Shown piece by piece: positions 34,139 to 44,153 of a DNA stretch of 64,000 nt. Positions within the stretch are counted from its first letter, which is position 1. Each line of letters opens with the position of its first letter. The stretch is from Schauerella aestuarii (GTDB lineage Bacteria > Pseudomonadota > Gammaproteobacteria > Burkholderiales > Burkholderiaceae_B): positions 1 through 64,000 of the forward strand of contig NZ_SIZW01000042.1 in assembly GCF_009866805.1 (NCBI RefSeq), written 5' to 3'. The position numbers and the translations under genes were made by a program. The notes beneath the pieces were generated by a model. The model was given only the letters and a program-made list of their open reading frames with translations. It searched no databases and was not told the DNA's origin.

Positions 34139-36244
34139 ATGGCCCGGAAGACACCCATCGAGCGCTATCGCAATATCGGCATCAGCGCCCACATCGACGC
34201 CGGCAAGACCACCACCACGGAACGCATTTTGTTCTACACCGGGGTGAGCCACAAAATCGGCGAGGTGCATGACGGTGCGGCCACGATGGATTGGATGGAG
34301 CAGGAGCAGGAACGCGGGATCACTATTACCTCTGCCGCCACCACGGCGTTCTGGAAGGGGATGGGCGGCACGTATCCCGAGCACCGCATCAACATCATCG
34401 ATACGCCGGGTCACGTGGACTTCACGATCGAAGTCGAACGTTCGATGCGGGTGCTCGACGGCGCCTGTATGGTTTATGACTCCGTGGGCGGCGTGCAGCC
34501 CCAATCGGAAACCGTCTGGCGCCAGGCCAATAAGTACAAGGTGCCGCGTATCGCTTTCGTCAACAAGATGGATCGGGTGGGTGCGGATTTTTTTCGCGTG
34601 CAACGCCAGATCGCGGAGCGTCTGAAAGGGGTGGCGATACCGATCCAGATCCCCGTGGGCGCCGAGGATCATTTTCAAGGCGTGGTCGATCTCGTGAAGA
34701 TGAAGTCCATCGTGTGGGACGACGCGAGCCAGGGCGTGAAATTTCAGTACGAGGACATTTCGCCCGATCTGCTGCCGGTGGCGCAGGAGTGGCATGACAA
34801 GATGGTCGAGGCGGCCGCCGAGGCAAGCGAGGAGCTGCTCGAGAAGTACCTGGGCGGCGAGGCGCTGACCGAGGAAGAAATCAAGTGGGCGCTTCGCAAG
34901 CGCACGATCGCCAACGAGATCGTGCCGATGCTGTGCGGCAGCGCATTCAAGAACAAGGGCGTGCAGGCGATGCTCGATGCGGTGGTCGACTACCTGCCGT
35001 CGCCGGTGGATGTGCCCGCGATCCCGGGCCACACGGAGGACGACGAGCACGCCGAGCGCCATGCCATCGACACCGAACCGTTTTCGGCCCTGGCGTTCAA
35101 GATCATGACGGACCCCTTCGTCGGCCAGCTGATTTTCTTCCGGGTGTATTCCGGTGTGGTCAACACGGGCGACTCCGTCTACAACCCGGTCAAGGGCAAG
35201 AAAGAGCGGCTGGGCCGCATCGTGCAGATGCATGCCAATGAGCGGCGCGAAATCAAGGAAGTGCGCGCCGGCGATATCGCTGCCGCGGTTGGATTGAAAG
35301 ACGCCACCACGGGCGACACGCTGTGCGACCCCGATCACATCATCATTCTCGAGCGCATGATTTTTCCCGAGCCGGTGATCTCACAGGCGGTGGAGCCGCG
35401 CACGAAGGCCGATCAGGAAAAGATGGGCGTGGCCCTCAGCCGCCTCGCACAGGAGGATCCCTCATTTCGCGTGAAAACGGATGAAGAATCGGGGCAGACG
35501 ATCATTTCAGGCATGGGCGAGTTGCACCTGGAGATTCTGGTCGACCGCATGAAACGCGAGTTCGGCGTGGAAGCCTCGGTGGGCAAGCCGCAGGTGGCCT
35601 ATCGCGAAACGATCAAACAGACGGTGGAGGAAGTGGAGGGCAAGTTCGTCAAGCAGTCGGGCGGACGCGGCCAGTACGGTCATGCGGTGCTCAAGCTCGA
35701 GCCACAGCCGGCCGGCAAAGGCTACGAATTCGTCGATGCGATCAAAGGTGGCGTGGTGCCGCGCGAGTACATTCCTGCGGTCGATAAAGGCATTCAGGAG
35801 GCCTTGAACGCAGGCGTGCTGGGCGGCTACCCCGTGGTGGACGTGAAAGCGACGCTCTTCTTCGGCTCTTATCACGACGTCGATTCCAACGAAAATGCCT
35901 TTCGCATGGCAGGTTCGATGGCCTTCAAGGAAGGCATGCGACGGGCCAAACCGATCCTGCTCGAGCCGATGATGGCCGTGGAAGTGGAAACGCCTGAAGA
36001 CTTCATGGGCAACGTCATGGGCGATCTGTCGTCGCGCCGCGGCATGGTGCAAGGCATGGAAGACATCGCCGGGGGCGGGGGCAAGCTGGTGCGGGCCGAA
36101 GTGCCGCTGGCAGAAATGTTCGGCTATTCGACGTCGCTACGCTCACTCACGCAAGGCCGCGCCACATACACCATGGAGTTCAAGCATTACGCCGAGGCGC
36201 CCAGCCACGTGGCCGACGTGGTGGTCAAGGCGCGCGAGAAATAG
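34139..36244 (+). CDS. fusA: Elongation factor G, stand-alone copy
   Basis: A full-length, 701-residue EF-G. The G1 box [12 protein letters not shown], switch [13 protein letters not shown]3 DTPGHVDF and G4 NKMD are intact, as are domains II-V through [15 protein letters not shown]. It moves tRNA and mRNA during translation and helps recycle ribosomes. AAGGAG precedes ATG 34139. No rpsL, rpsG or tuf gene is nearby, so this is not the str-operon copy; many Burkholderiales carry a second fusA. Its stop overlaps the convergent gene by 20 bp. Confidence 0.93.
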   Translation: MARKTPIERYRNIGISAHIDAGKTTTTERILFYTGVSHKIGEVHDGAATMDWMEQEQERGITITSAATTAFWKGMGGTYPEHRINIIDTPGHVDFTIEVERSMRVLDGACMVYDSVGGVQPQSETVWRQANKYKVPRIAFVNKMDRVGADFFRVQRQIAERLKGVAIPIQIPVGAEDHFQGVVDLVKMKSIVWDDASQGVKFQYEDISPDLLPVAQEWHDKMVEAAAEASEELLEKYLGGEALTEEEIKWALRKRTIANEIVPMLCGSAFKNKGVQAMLDAVVDYLPSPVDVPAIPGHTEDDEHAERHAIDTEPFSALAFKIMTDPFVGQLIFFRVYSGVVNTGDSVYNPVKGKKERLGRIVQMHANERREIKEVRAGDIAAAVGLKDATTGDTLCDPDHIIILERMIFPEPVISQAVEPRTKADQEKMGVALSRLAQEDPSFRVKTDEESGQTIISGMGELHLEILVDRMKREFGVEASVGKPQVAYRETIKQTVEEVEGKFVKQSGGRGQYGHAVLKLEPQPAGKGYEFVDAIKGGVVPREYIPAVDKGIQEALNAGVLGGYPVVDVKATLFFGSYHDVDSNENAFRMAGSMAFKEGMRRAKPILLEPMMAVEVETPEDFMGNVMGDLSSRRGMVQGMEDIAGGGGKLVRAEVPLAEMFGYSTSLRSLTQGRATYTMEFKHYAEAPSHVADVVVKAREK

Positions 36245-37586
36245 TGGGAGGATGGGGCGATGCGGCGGTTGCCGCATTGCCCGTGTGCTGCTGTCCCAGC
36301 GTCGCTTCGTTGGCAGCTTGCTTGCGGCCCAGCCAGACGCCGGTCAGCGCCCAGACCAGGGCCAGGATGGCGCCGATGAACATGGCCAGCGCGGGATGAT
36401 CGCCCACCCCATCCAGGAGGCGCTTGACCCAGCCGCTGATCGCGTCGCCGCCACGGTAGACCACCGTGTCGATGAAGTTCTTGGCTTTGTACTTTTGCTC
36501 GGGCGGAATCACGGTGTAAAGCATTTCGCGCCCGGGCCGCACCAGGGCATACTCGCCCGCGCGGCGCACCACCATCACCACCACGAATACCGCAAATACG
36601 GGCGCCAGCGCCAGCCACAAAAAGCCGACCGCCACAACCAGCGGCACGGCCACCAGTAATACACCCACGCCCAGTCGCTGTGCGATGCGGCCTGTGAAAA
36701 AGAGCTGCGTCAGAATCGCCAGGCTCTGCACCACGAGATCGATCACACCGAACACCTGGGTTTGCTGGGTGCGGCTGGGGAACGTTTCGGCCACAAGCCG
36801 CGCTTGTTCGAAATACAGGAAGGTATTGGCGCTTGCCAGCAGGATCACGAAAAGCGAAATGGCGAGAAGATAAGGCGACTTGAAGACGGCCGTGGCACCG
36901 GCAAAGGGATTGCCGCCCAGCGGCCGCGATCGTTCATCCTGCACTTCGCCCGCCAGCATCGGTTGGCGTTGCCGCCACTGCTGCAGCCAACTGCCGGCGA
37001 ATGCGGCAGCCGCCAGAAAGACGGCAGAGAGCGCCAGCAATCCGGCGTGGCCCAATGGCGCAACGAGCAGCGTGCCGAGGATGGGGCCCGCCAGGCCGCC
37101 CAGGCTGGCACCGCCCGCCATCAATGCGAAAAGCCGCTTGGCCTGATGGCTTTCGAACACATCGGCCAGCACGCTCCAGGCCACGGAAATGGCGAGCATA
37201 TTGAATACCGATAGCCAGACATAGAAAATGCGGCCCGCCCACACGCTCTCGGGGCGGGCGATGAAACCCGCCGCAAACGCCAGCAGATTGACCACGAAGA
37301 ACGTGTAAGTCCAGGGCAGGATACGGTTGCGCGCGACGCGCGAGGCGACCCAGCCGAACAAGGGCAGCACAACCAGCGTGGCCACAAAGGTCGCGCTGAA
37401 GAGCCACTGAAGATTATCGACGCCGCCTGCGACACCCATCGTTTCGCGCACCGGCCGCAGCATGAAGTAGCCGGTGAAAAGCAGGAAAAACAGCAAAAGG
37501 CCCGCCAGCACGGCAGGCAATTCTCTGCTGTCGACATTGAGCAGCCGCGCCAGCGCGGATCGGCGATCGTCTGGGTTGCGAGCCAT
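36225..37586 (-). CDS. NTP/NDP-translocase-like membrane carrier
   Basis: About twelve helices. The opening [21 protein letters not shown], ending in RPVRE, and [36 protein letters not shown] (given in part) are typical of the MFS-related family annotated as ATP/ADP or NTP/NDP exchange transporters in free-living proteobacteria. Whether these carry nucleotides is not shown. It starts 4 bp after the Tat-type aldo/keto reductase stop and forms an operon with it; its 3' end overlaps fusA. 453 residues. Confidence 0.8.
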   Translation of the reverse strand: MARNPDDRRSALARLLNVDSRELPAVLAGLLLFFLLFTGYFMLRPVRETMGVAGGVDNLQWLFSATFVATLVVLPLFGWVASRVARNRILPWTYTFFVVNLLAFAAGFIARPESVWAGRIFYVWLSVFNMLAISVAWSVLADVFESHQAKRLFALMAGGASLGGLAGPILGTLLVAPLGHAGLLALSAVFLAAAAFAGSWLQQWRQRQPMLAGEVQDERSRPLGGNPFAGATAVFKSPYLLAISLFVILLASANTFLYFEQARLVAETFPSRTQQTQVFGVIDLVVQSLAILTQLFFTGRIAQRLGVGVLLVAVPLVVAVGFLWLALAPVFAVFVVVMVVRRAGEYALVRPGREMLYTVIPPEQKYKAKNFIDTVVYRGGDAISGWVKRLLDGVGDHPALAMFIGAILALVWALTGVWLGRKQAANEATLGQQHTGNAATAASPHPPTISRAP

Positions 37587-37590
37587 GGCG

Positions 37591-38523
37591 TTAAGCGAAC
37601 ATGTCGATCAACGATTGCCGTTGCGCAGCCGTAAGCGTGGGGCCGTGGCCGGCGAGCAGGTTGTCGCTTTGACGATCCGGCTTGCCGGTCGCGGGAATCA
37701 CGGCCGTGACGGCCGGATGGCTCAACGCGAACTTCAGGAAAGCCTGTGCCCATGACGTGATGCCGGCGTCGGCTGCCCACGGCGGCAGTTCACGGCCTTT
37801 GACTTGCGAAAACAACCGCCCATCATCGAACGCACGATTGATCAGCACCGCCACGCCCAGGTCCTGCGCCATGGGAAACAAGCGCTGCTCTGCACCGCGC
37901 GAGATCACCGAGTAGTTGATCTGCAGAAAGTCGGGCTTGGTGGCCTGCACCGCTTCGGCCAGGGCATCCTGGCCGCTTTCGGTGTAATGGGTGATGCCGG
38001 AGTAGCGTGCCTTGCCCTGCCTTTTGAGATCGTCGATCAAGGCCAGCTGCGTTTTCCAGTCGACCAGATTATGCACTTGCAGCAGCTCGACTTTGTCCGT
38101 CTTGAGCTTGCGCAGGGATTCAGCAAACTGGGCCTGGCCTGCATCGCGGCCGGTGGCGCCGAGTTTGGTGGCCAGAAATGTCCTCTCGCGCCAGCCGCCT
38201 TCGGCCAAGAGATCGCCGATCACGTTCTCCGCACGGCCGTAGCTCGGCGCGGTGTCGATCAACGTGGCACCACCGGCAAAGAACCGCTTCAGCACGTCGC
38301 GCAGGGGATCGCGATCGGCAGCGCTATCGCCCACTTCGAAACTCCCCGAGCTGCCCATGCCGATCACCGGCAAGCGTTCGCTGGTGCGCGGAATGGGGCG
38401 GGTGGCCATCGGACCTTCTGCAGCATCGGCCGAAGCGGCGAAGCTGAAAGCGGTGGGTGAGGACAACATCAGACCGCCAGCGGAGACGGCGGCGGCATTG
38501 AGGAACTGGCGGCGTGAGGGCAC
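37591..38523 (-). CDS. Aldo/keto reductase with Tat signal peptide
   Basis: The N-terminus MPSRRQFLNAAAVSAGG carries the twin-arginine motif SRRQFL followed by a hydrophobic stretch and an AXA-like end near residue 33, so the enzyme is predicted to be exported folded, with cofactor, to the periplasm. The body is an AKR barrel: TLIDTAPSYGRAE (Asp, Tyr), TFLATKLG (Lys), LLQVHNLVDW and a late VIPATGKPDRQSDNL. Export of an NADPH-type enzyme is unusual. It is translationally linked to the downstream carrier gene. 310 residues. Confidence 0.85.
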   Translation of the reverse strand: MPSRRQFLNAAAVSAGGLMLSSPTAFSFAASADAAEGPMATRPIPRTSERLPVIGMGSSGSFEVGDSAADRDPLRDVLKRFFAGGATLIDTAPSYGRAENVIGDLLAEGGWRERTFLATKLGATGRDAGQAQFAESLRKLKTDKVELLQVHNLVDWKTQLALIDDLKRQGKARYSGITHYTESGQDALAEAVQATKPDFLQINYSVISRGAEQRLFPMAQDLGVAVLINRAFDDGRLFSQVKGRELPPWAADAGITSWAQAFLKFALSHPAVTAVIPATGKPDRQSDNLLAGHGPTLTAAQRQSLIDMFA

Positions 38524-38619
38524 GGCTTACTCCTTGACGCAATGAGACGAGGGGAGGCAGCCGCACGCGCGGCAAGCGAGACCCGGCGCTCGATCGTGAA
38601 CCGGTACCCGCAGAGTACG

Positions 38620-41600
38620 TTAACGCAGGCCCAACAACAATTCCCGTGCCCGTTGAAGCTGTTCAGGCGCGAGCGGCATGAGCATGTGAACGTCATCGGC
38701 CACCAGGGTGCCCACTGGCACGCCGTCCAGATACACCAGGCGATTGGCGGTAAGCGCAGGCACTTTGTCCCCAGGTAACAACGTACCGATCAGGTTGAGC
38801 GGATCGACGCCGGATACGCGCACGAAGCTGTCGTCTTTAGGCTGACGCCGGATTTCACGCAACAGTGGAATCGCTTGCGGCAGCGCAAATTGTTCGCCGG
38901 AAAGCCCCGCCACAAAACGCCCGCCCCGGATCTCGCCGCGCGCCTCGAGCCGGTGCAGAACCGGCAAGAGCTCGCGCCAGGGTGGCAACCAGTCCGGTTC
39001 GCGCGCCAGCATCCGCCAGAAGACGACGCCGTAGCGACGCAGCAGCACGTGAACGATGTGTTCCAGCGCCTTGGGGTCGGTTGCCGGCCGCCGGTTCGAC
39101 ACCGTAGCCGCCACGCCATCGTCGCCTGACGGGGGACGGCGTACGACCGCCCAGCGACCGGCGTCATCGATGCTGGGCGCGGGCGCGCCGCCGCGGCGCC
39201 GAAATTTACCCGGTCGGGAGCGCTTGCCCGCAGGCAGGATCAACGCCCGCAGGCCGGCAAAACTATCGGTGTTGATCCAGCCGAGTGCGACGAGTTCGCC
39301 AAGCGCCTCTTCCAGTTCGGTACCGAGCATGGGTACGGCGTCGAGAATTTCATCGAAGAAGAGCGCGCCTTCGCGCGTGAGCACGTCGAATACGCGCTGG
39401 GCGCGCGGCGTTATCGCGGGGGCGTCGCCTCGAGTGGGCAAGGCCTGCCAGGGCGCCAGATGGCGCCGCGGCAGAAGTGCGATCGGGGTGGCGCGAACGG
39501 GGCCCGTGCCGGAACGGGCTTGTCGTCCGAGACGCGTCCAGATCACTTTGCCCGCGCGGCACAGATCGTCCAGCCAAGGCTCGGCGTAGTCGGTCACCCG
39601 CGTGCGCAACAGTTGTGCTTCCCAGGCCCCAGCGGGCGCTTCATAACCCTCGAGTTGCGCGATGACGAGCGGCAAGGTGTCGGCGCCTTGCAGGCGCGCA
39701 GCGGGGTTCACATGCTGCCAGTCGAAGAGGAAACGCATGAAGTCCTGCAGCGTAACGGGCTCGATTTCGCGCCGCAGATGCCGGATCGTGTAGCGATGGA
39801 TGCGCGCGAGCAAATGACGCTCGCACCATTCTTCATCGTGCACGCCGGGGGTGAAGCGGCCTCGCATGACATAGCCGTCGACCTCGAGCCGCTGCAATGC
39901 TGTGGTCACCTCCGCGTCTGATAACCCTAGGGGCTGCGCAATGGCGGTGACCGTTTGCGGGCCAAAGCCGGTCAACCGTGCGCGCAGTACCTCGATGAGC
40001 GCATCGTCACGGGTCCATGGCGCCCGGTGCGAGGCGGGTACGGTCAGTGCCGGCGTCATCGGCGTATCGGGCCGCAGCGCCTGCCACAGCGGCACGCGTT
40101 CGACCGCGACCCACAGGTCGCCCACCCGCGTGGCACGCCGTTGCTCGGCAAGCTGTTGCAAGCCCTCAAGCCATTCGGGCGCGACGCTGGCTTCGTCAAC
40201 CGTGATCGCAGCCAACCCCATCAAGGCCTCATGCAGCTCGTCGGTGTCGCGCGCCTGCGGCCACGCCTCGTCGGCCACGCTCGCAATCGCATCAGCGTTC
40301 AATGCGCCCAAGTCGTCGGCTGAATCGGCCGTGCGCCAACGTCGATTGGCAACGGCTTGCGTGCGCCGCTCCTCCAAAGGCGCGTCGTCGAGAAACGCGT
40401 AGGGACGGGCGTTGAGAATCTCCATGGCGAGCGGCGACGGCGCGGTCAGGTCGCGTGCGATCAACCGCACGTCGCCCGCGTCGATCCGGCGCAGTATCGC
40501 CAGCCATGTCGTGCTGTCCATGGCGTCATGCAGACAATCGTCCAGCGTTTGTTCGACCAGGGGGTGATCGGGCAATTCGCGTTCGCCCACCACATTTTCC
40601 AGGCAGGCCGCTTGGTCGGGAAAGACGGCCGCGAGCAGATCGTCGCTCTTCATGCGTTGCAGTTGCGGCGCGACTTTGCGGCCGCCGGCGTAGCGCGGCA
40701 AGGCCAGTGCGGTGGTCGCGTTCCAGCGCCAGCGCAAATTGAACATCGGCGCATCGAGCACCGCCTGGATCAACACCCGCTCGGCACTGTTCGCATGCAG
40801 ATAACGCCACACCTCGTCCAGCGCAAAACTGTGGGATTGCGAGAGCGACAGCACGACGGCGTCTTCCGTGGCGGCGGCCTGCAATTCGACGTTGAACTTG
40901 CGGCAGAAGCGCTTGCGCAGCGCCAAGCCCCACGCGCGATTGACGCGGCTGCCGAAAGGCAGGTGCAACACCAACTGCGTGCCGCCCGTTTCGTCGAAAA
41001 AACGTTCCATGATCAATGTGTTCTGCGAGGGCAGGGCACCGAGGGCTGCACGGGTGCGGCTCAGGTAATCGACGATCTGCAGCGCGGCGGGCTCGCCGGT
41101 GCGCACCTCGTCGACGAGCCAAGCCATGGCGGTGTCGCGATCGGCGGCTAGACATCGGTCCAACGTTTCGAGCAATCGCGATACGCCCGCCGACAAGGCA
41201 TCGCTGCGGCCGGGCGCCTCGCCCAGCCAGAACGGGATATTGGGTGCGGCGCCTTGCGCATCTTCCACGCGAACCTTGCCGCCCTCGATCTTCAGAATGC
41301 GATAGGCCGTGTTGCCGAGCTGGAACACATCGCCCGCCAGGCTTTCCACGGCAAAGTCTTCGTTCACCGTGCCCACCGTGAGTCCTTGCGGCTCCATCAG
41401 CACGGTGAAGTCGGCGTTGTCCGGGATCGTGCCGCCCGAGGTCACTGCCGTGAGCTTGCCATTGCGTTTGCCACGCACCATGCCGGAAACGCTATCCCGG
41501 TGGATGTACGAGCCGCGCACGCCGTTGCGGCCCGTGTGACCTTCCGCCAGCATCCGCAGCACGCCATCGAATTTCTCGCGCGGCAGCGCGGCAAACGGCG

Positions 41601-42930
41601 CAGCCGCTCGCACGCACCGGAAAAGCGCATCTTCGTGCCATTCGCGGCTGGCGACCTCGGCGACGATATGTTGAGCCAGCACATCGAGCGGTGCCACGGG
41701 GATACGCAGCACATCGAGTTCGTCGCGACGGATGCAGTCGAGCAGCGCGGTGCATTCGAGCAGATCGTCGCGCGACGTGGGAAAGAGCCGTCCCTTGGGC
41801 GTGCCGCCCACATGGTGACCCGAGCGCCCCACGCGCTGCAGGAACGCGGCAATGCTGCGCGGCGACCCCACCTGGCACACGAGTTCGACGTCGCCGATGT
41901 CGATGCCGAGCTCCAGCGACGCCGTGGCCACGAGCACCCGAAGGTCGCCCCGTTTGAGCCGCTGTTCGGCATCCAGGCGGTATTCCTTGGCGAGACTGCC
42001 GTGATGGGCGGCCACGCCCTCAGGTCCCAGACGGTCGGCCAGATGGCGCGCCAGCCGCTCCGCCATGCGGCGGGTATTGACGAAGACGAGGGTAGTGCGG
42101 TGCATGACGGTCAATTCGGCCATGCGGTCGTAGACCCGCTCCCACACCTCGTTGGGCATCACCGCTTCGAGCGGGACCGGCGGCAATTCGATCGCCAGAT
42201 CGCGCTCGCGCACATGACCCACATCCACAATGGCACAGTCGCGACCGGTGCCGACGAGAAACCGCGCCACTGCGTCCAGTGGCTTTTGCGTGGCCGACAG
42301 GCCCACGCGCGTGGGTGCACGGTCGCACAAGGCGTCCAGCCGCGCGAGACTCAACGCCAGATGGCTGCCCCGTTTGCTGGCGGCGACCGCATGAATTTCG
42401 TCGACGATCACGGTGCGCACGTGCGCGAGCATGGCGCGGCCGCTATCCGATCCCAGCAGCACATACAGCGACTCCGGCGTGGTGACCAGGATATGGGGCG
42501 GGCGCTTGCGCATCGCCTGCCGCGCGCTTTGCGGCGTGTCGCCGGTTCGCACGGCAGTGCGGATGCCGGGGTCGCGCAAGCCCATGTCGGCGAGGGCCTC
42601 GCCGATACCCGCAAGCGGTGTTTCAAGGTTGACCTGGATATCGTTGGACAGCGCTTTGAGCGGCGACACATACACCACGGTGGTCGTGTCCGGCAGCCCG
42701 TCGTCGCTCGCCAATGCCGCGCGCACGAGTTCGTCGATAGCGGCCATGAAGGCGGTCAGCGTTTTACCGGATCCCGTGGGGGCGGCGATCAGCGTGGATC
42801 GGCCCGCGCGGATCAGCGGCCACGCTTGCGCCTGGGCCGGCGTGGGGCGCGGGAACGCGCGGCTGAGCCAGGCTGCGACTGCCGGGTGGAAGTCGGCCCA
42901 GGAGGCGTCCGTTGCGCGCAAGGGGGTCAT
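38620..42930 (-). CDS. lhr: Lhr-type ATP-dependent DNA helicase
   Basis: A very large superfamily 2 helicase, 1436 residues from ATG 42930. Walker A APTGSGKT (50-57), TTPESLYVLL, DEIH box VDEIHAVAASKRG, and motif VI QRVGRSGHHVGG are present, followed by the winged-helix and Lhr-specific regions and a C-terminal extension (CTD) typical of the long Lhr form. It is a 3'-to-5' DNA translocase used in DNA repair. An upstream TTG at 43008 would add 26 residues without family support. It stands alone; the partner exonuclease/phosphoesterase often found with Lhr is absent. Confidence 0.93.
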   Translation of the reverse strand: MTPLRATDASWADFHPAVAAWLSRAFPRPTPAQAQAWPLIRAGRSTLIAAPTGSGKTLTAFMAAIDELVRAALASDDGLPDTTTVVYVSPLKALSNDIQVNLETPLAGIGEALADMGLRDPGIRTAVRTGDTPQSARQAMRKRPPHILVTTPESLYVLLGSDSGRAMLAHVRTVIVDEIHAVAASKRGSHLALSLARLDALCDRAPTRVGLSATQKPLDAVARFLVGTGRDCAIVDVGHVRERDLAIELPPVPLEAVMPNEVWERVYDRMAELTVMHRTTLVFVNTRRMAERLARHLADRLGPEGVAAHHGSLAKEYRLDAEQRLKRGDLRVLVATASLELGIDIGDVELVCQVGSPRSIAAFLQRVGRSGHHVGGTPKGRLFPTSRDDLLECTALLDCIRRDELDVLRIPVAPLDVLAQHIVAEVASREWHEDALFRCVRAAAPFAALPREKFDGVLRMLAEGHTGRNGVRGSYIHRDSVSGMVRGKRNGKLTAVTSGGTIPDNADFTVLMEPQGLTVGTVNEDFAVESLAGDVFQLGNTAYRILKIEGGKVRVEDAQGAAPNIPFWLGEAPGRSDALSAGVSRLLETLDRCLAADRDTAMAWLVDEVRTGEPAALQIVDYLSRTRAALGALPSQNTLIMERFFDETGGTQLVLHLPFGSRVNRAWGLALRKRFCRKFNVELQAAATEDAVVLSLSQSHSFALDEVWRYLHANSAERVLIQAVLDAPMFNLRWRWNATTALALPRYAGGRKVAPQLQRMKSDDLLAAVFPDQAACLENVVGERELPDHPLVEQTLDDCLHDAMDSTTWLAILRRIDAGDVRLIARDLTAPSPLAMEILNARPYAFLDDAPLEERRTQAVANRRWRTADSADDLGALNADAIASVADEAWPQARDTDELHEALMGLAAITVDEASVAPEWLEGLQQLAEQRRATRVGDLWVAVERVPLWQALRPDTPMTPALTVPASHRAPWTRDDALIEVLRARLTGFGPQTVTAIAQPLGLSDAEVTTALQRLEVDGYVMRGRFTPGVHDEEWCERHLLARIHRYTIRHLRREIEPVTLQDFMRFLFDWQHVNPAARLQGADTLPLVIAQLEGYEAPAGAWEAQLLRTRVTDYAEPWLDDLCRAGKVIWTRLGRQARSGTGPVRATPIALLPRRHLAPWQALPTRGDAPAITPRAQRVFDVLTREGALFFDEILDAVPMLGTELEEALGELVALGWINTDSFAGLRALILPAGKRSRPGKFRRRGGAPAPSIDDAGRWAVVRRPPSGDDGVAATVSNRRPATDPKALEHIVHVLLRRYGVVFWRMLAREPDWLPPWRELLPVLHRLEARGEIRGGRFVAGLSGEQFALPQAIPLLREIRRQPKDDSFVRVSGVDPLNLIGTLLPGDKVPALTANRLVYLDGVPVGTLVADDVHMLMPLAPEQLQRARELLLGLR

Positions 42931-43035
42931 AGGTCGAATATGGGGATGGGCGTGCGGCAAACAACGGCAAGCCGCGCGCCTGTAATGTAATAAGATCCTT
43001 GGCCTCAATCATCGCTTTCTTGCAAGGACGCGCGC

Positions 43036-43734
43036 ATGTACGACCTGATCATCGCCAACAAAAATTATTCGTCGTGGTCGTTGCGGCCGTGGGTATTGTT
43101 GAAGATGCTGGCGATTCCGTTCAACGAAAGGTTGTTTCCGTTTGGACCGGCGTTCGAGTCGGCGGCTTTTCTGCAAGCCTCGCCCACCCGTCGCGTGCCC
43201 GTCCTGCGCGATGGCGACGTGACCGTCTGGGATTCGCTGGCCATCGTCGAATACGTGGCCGAGTCGCATCCGGCCGTGTGGCCTGCCGACCGAACGGCAC
43301 GCGCCTGGGCGCGTTGCGCGGCAGCTGAAATGCATTCGGGCTTTACCACCTTGCGCAATCAGTGTGCGATGAGCTGCGGCGTGCGCGTCGCGCTGAACGA
43401 CACGCCCGCCGCGCTCGGCCGCGAGTTGGCGCGCATCGGGAGCTTGTGGCGCGAAGGGCTGGACACCTTCGGCGGCCCATTCCTGGCGGGCGATACGTTC
43501 ACTGCGGTCGACGCTTTTTTTGCGCCAGTGGTGTTTCGCCTGCAAACCTACGGATTGAGCGTGGGCGCCGAGGGCGATGCGTACGCGGCCCGCATCCTGG
43601 CGCTGGACAGCATGCAGGCGTGGTACGCGGCCGCGCTGGACGAAACCACCACCGAGGCATCGCATGAGGCCGATGTGCTTTCAGTCGGCATTATCACGCA
43701 TGACTTCCGGGTGACCGCCAAGCAGAATGCCTGA
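43036..43734 (+). CDS. Glutathione S-transferase family protein
   Basis: The N-terminal domain (YDLIIANKNYSSWSLRPWVLLKML) carries the NKNYSSWS motif of a bacterial GST subgroup, followed by RVPVLRDGDVTVWDSLAIVEYVAE, where the DS motif binds glutathione. The C-terminal helical domain has TAVDAFFAPVVFRL. It is probably a cytosolic conjugation or isomerisation enzyme of unknown substrate. It is divergent from lhr with about 105 bp between the starts, and AAGGA lies upstream of its ATG. 232 residues. Confidence 0.9.
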   Translation: MYDLIIANKNYSSWSLRPWVLLKMLAIPFNERLFPFGPAFESAAFLQASPTRRVPVLRDGDVTVWDSLAIVEYVAESHPAVWPADRTARAWARCAAAEMHSGFTTLRNQCAMSCGVRVALNDTPAALGRELARIGSLWREGLDTFGGPFLAGDTFTAVDAFFAPVVFRLQTYGLSVGAEGDAYAARILALDSMQAWYAAALDETTTEASHEADVLSVGIITHDFRVTAKQNA

Positions 43735-44153
43735 ACGCGGTCGCTGCGCGCACGCGCACGTAAGAGGTTCCTGCTTGGGACCGGATCGACGCGCCGCCCG
43801 GCCCCATCGGGGCTGCGGCGTCCAGATGTGCGCGTCTGTTGCCGCCACACTGCGATTTGGCGATAAAAATCCGGCTATTTTCTCGCCCATAGAGGCTAAG
43901 CCATGGTTGCGCGGCAGGGCGTTTCGCGCTGCCGGCGACGTCAAAGTGCGGATGGCGGGCACCATGACAGCGGGCGCCGTGCGAGGCGTGTTGCGCTGCT
44001 TCATGCTTACGGCTTACGCCGCGGCCGTTACGCTCTGACACGGTTGGAGTTTGGTTTTTCTGTGGACCACGGTAAGCTTGGCGCCACGCGTCGGGACGGC
44101 CCTGTCATCAGTAGCACCGCTCCCCACTCGTTTTTTCAATCAGGAGCCAATGC
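43735..44153. other. Long intergenic region upstream of the aldolase gene
   Basis: About 420 bp without a gene I can support. Open frames on both strands (for example 43727-44038 plus and 43694-44041 minus) overlap each other and the end of the GST gene, lack ribosome sites and give Arg/Ala-rich translations without family resemblance. The segment must hold the aldolase promoter. The aldolase ribosome site AGGAG is at about 44142-44146. I see no clear -35/-10 pair. Confidence 0.45.

Noticed and set aside
32918-35338. An 806-codon open frame on the minus strand across denD and fusA
   Set aside because: Both genes beneath it are clear and highly conserved on the plus strand; the antisense translation is rich in Arg, His and Gly and looks like a shadow of GC-rich codons.
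41254-42990. A 578-codon open frame on the plus strand opposite lhr
   Set aside because: Antisense to helicase motifs that are fully conserved. No ribosome site, no recognisable domain.
43727-44038. A 103-codon gene between GST and the aldolase
   Set aside because: It overlaps the GST end, lacks a ribosome site, and a frame of equal length exists on the other strand. The translation resembles no family.
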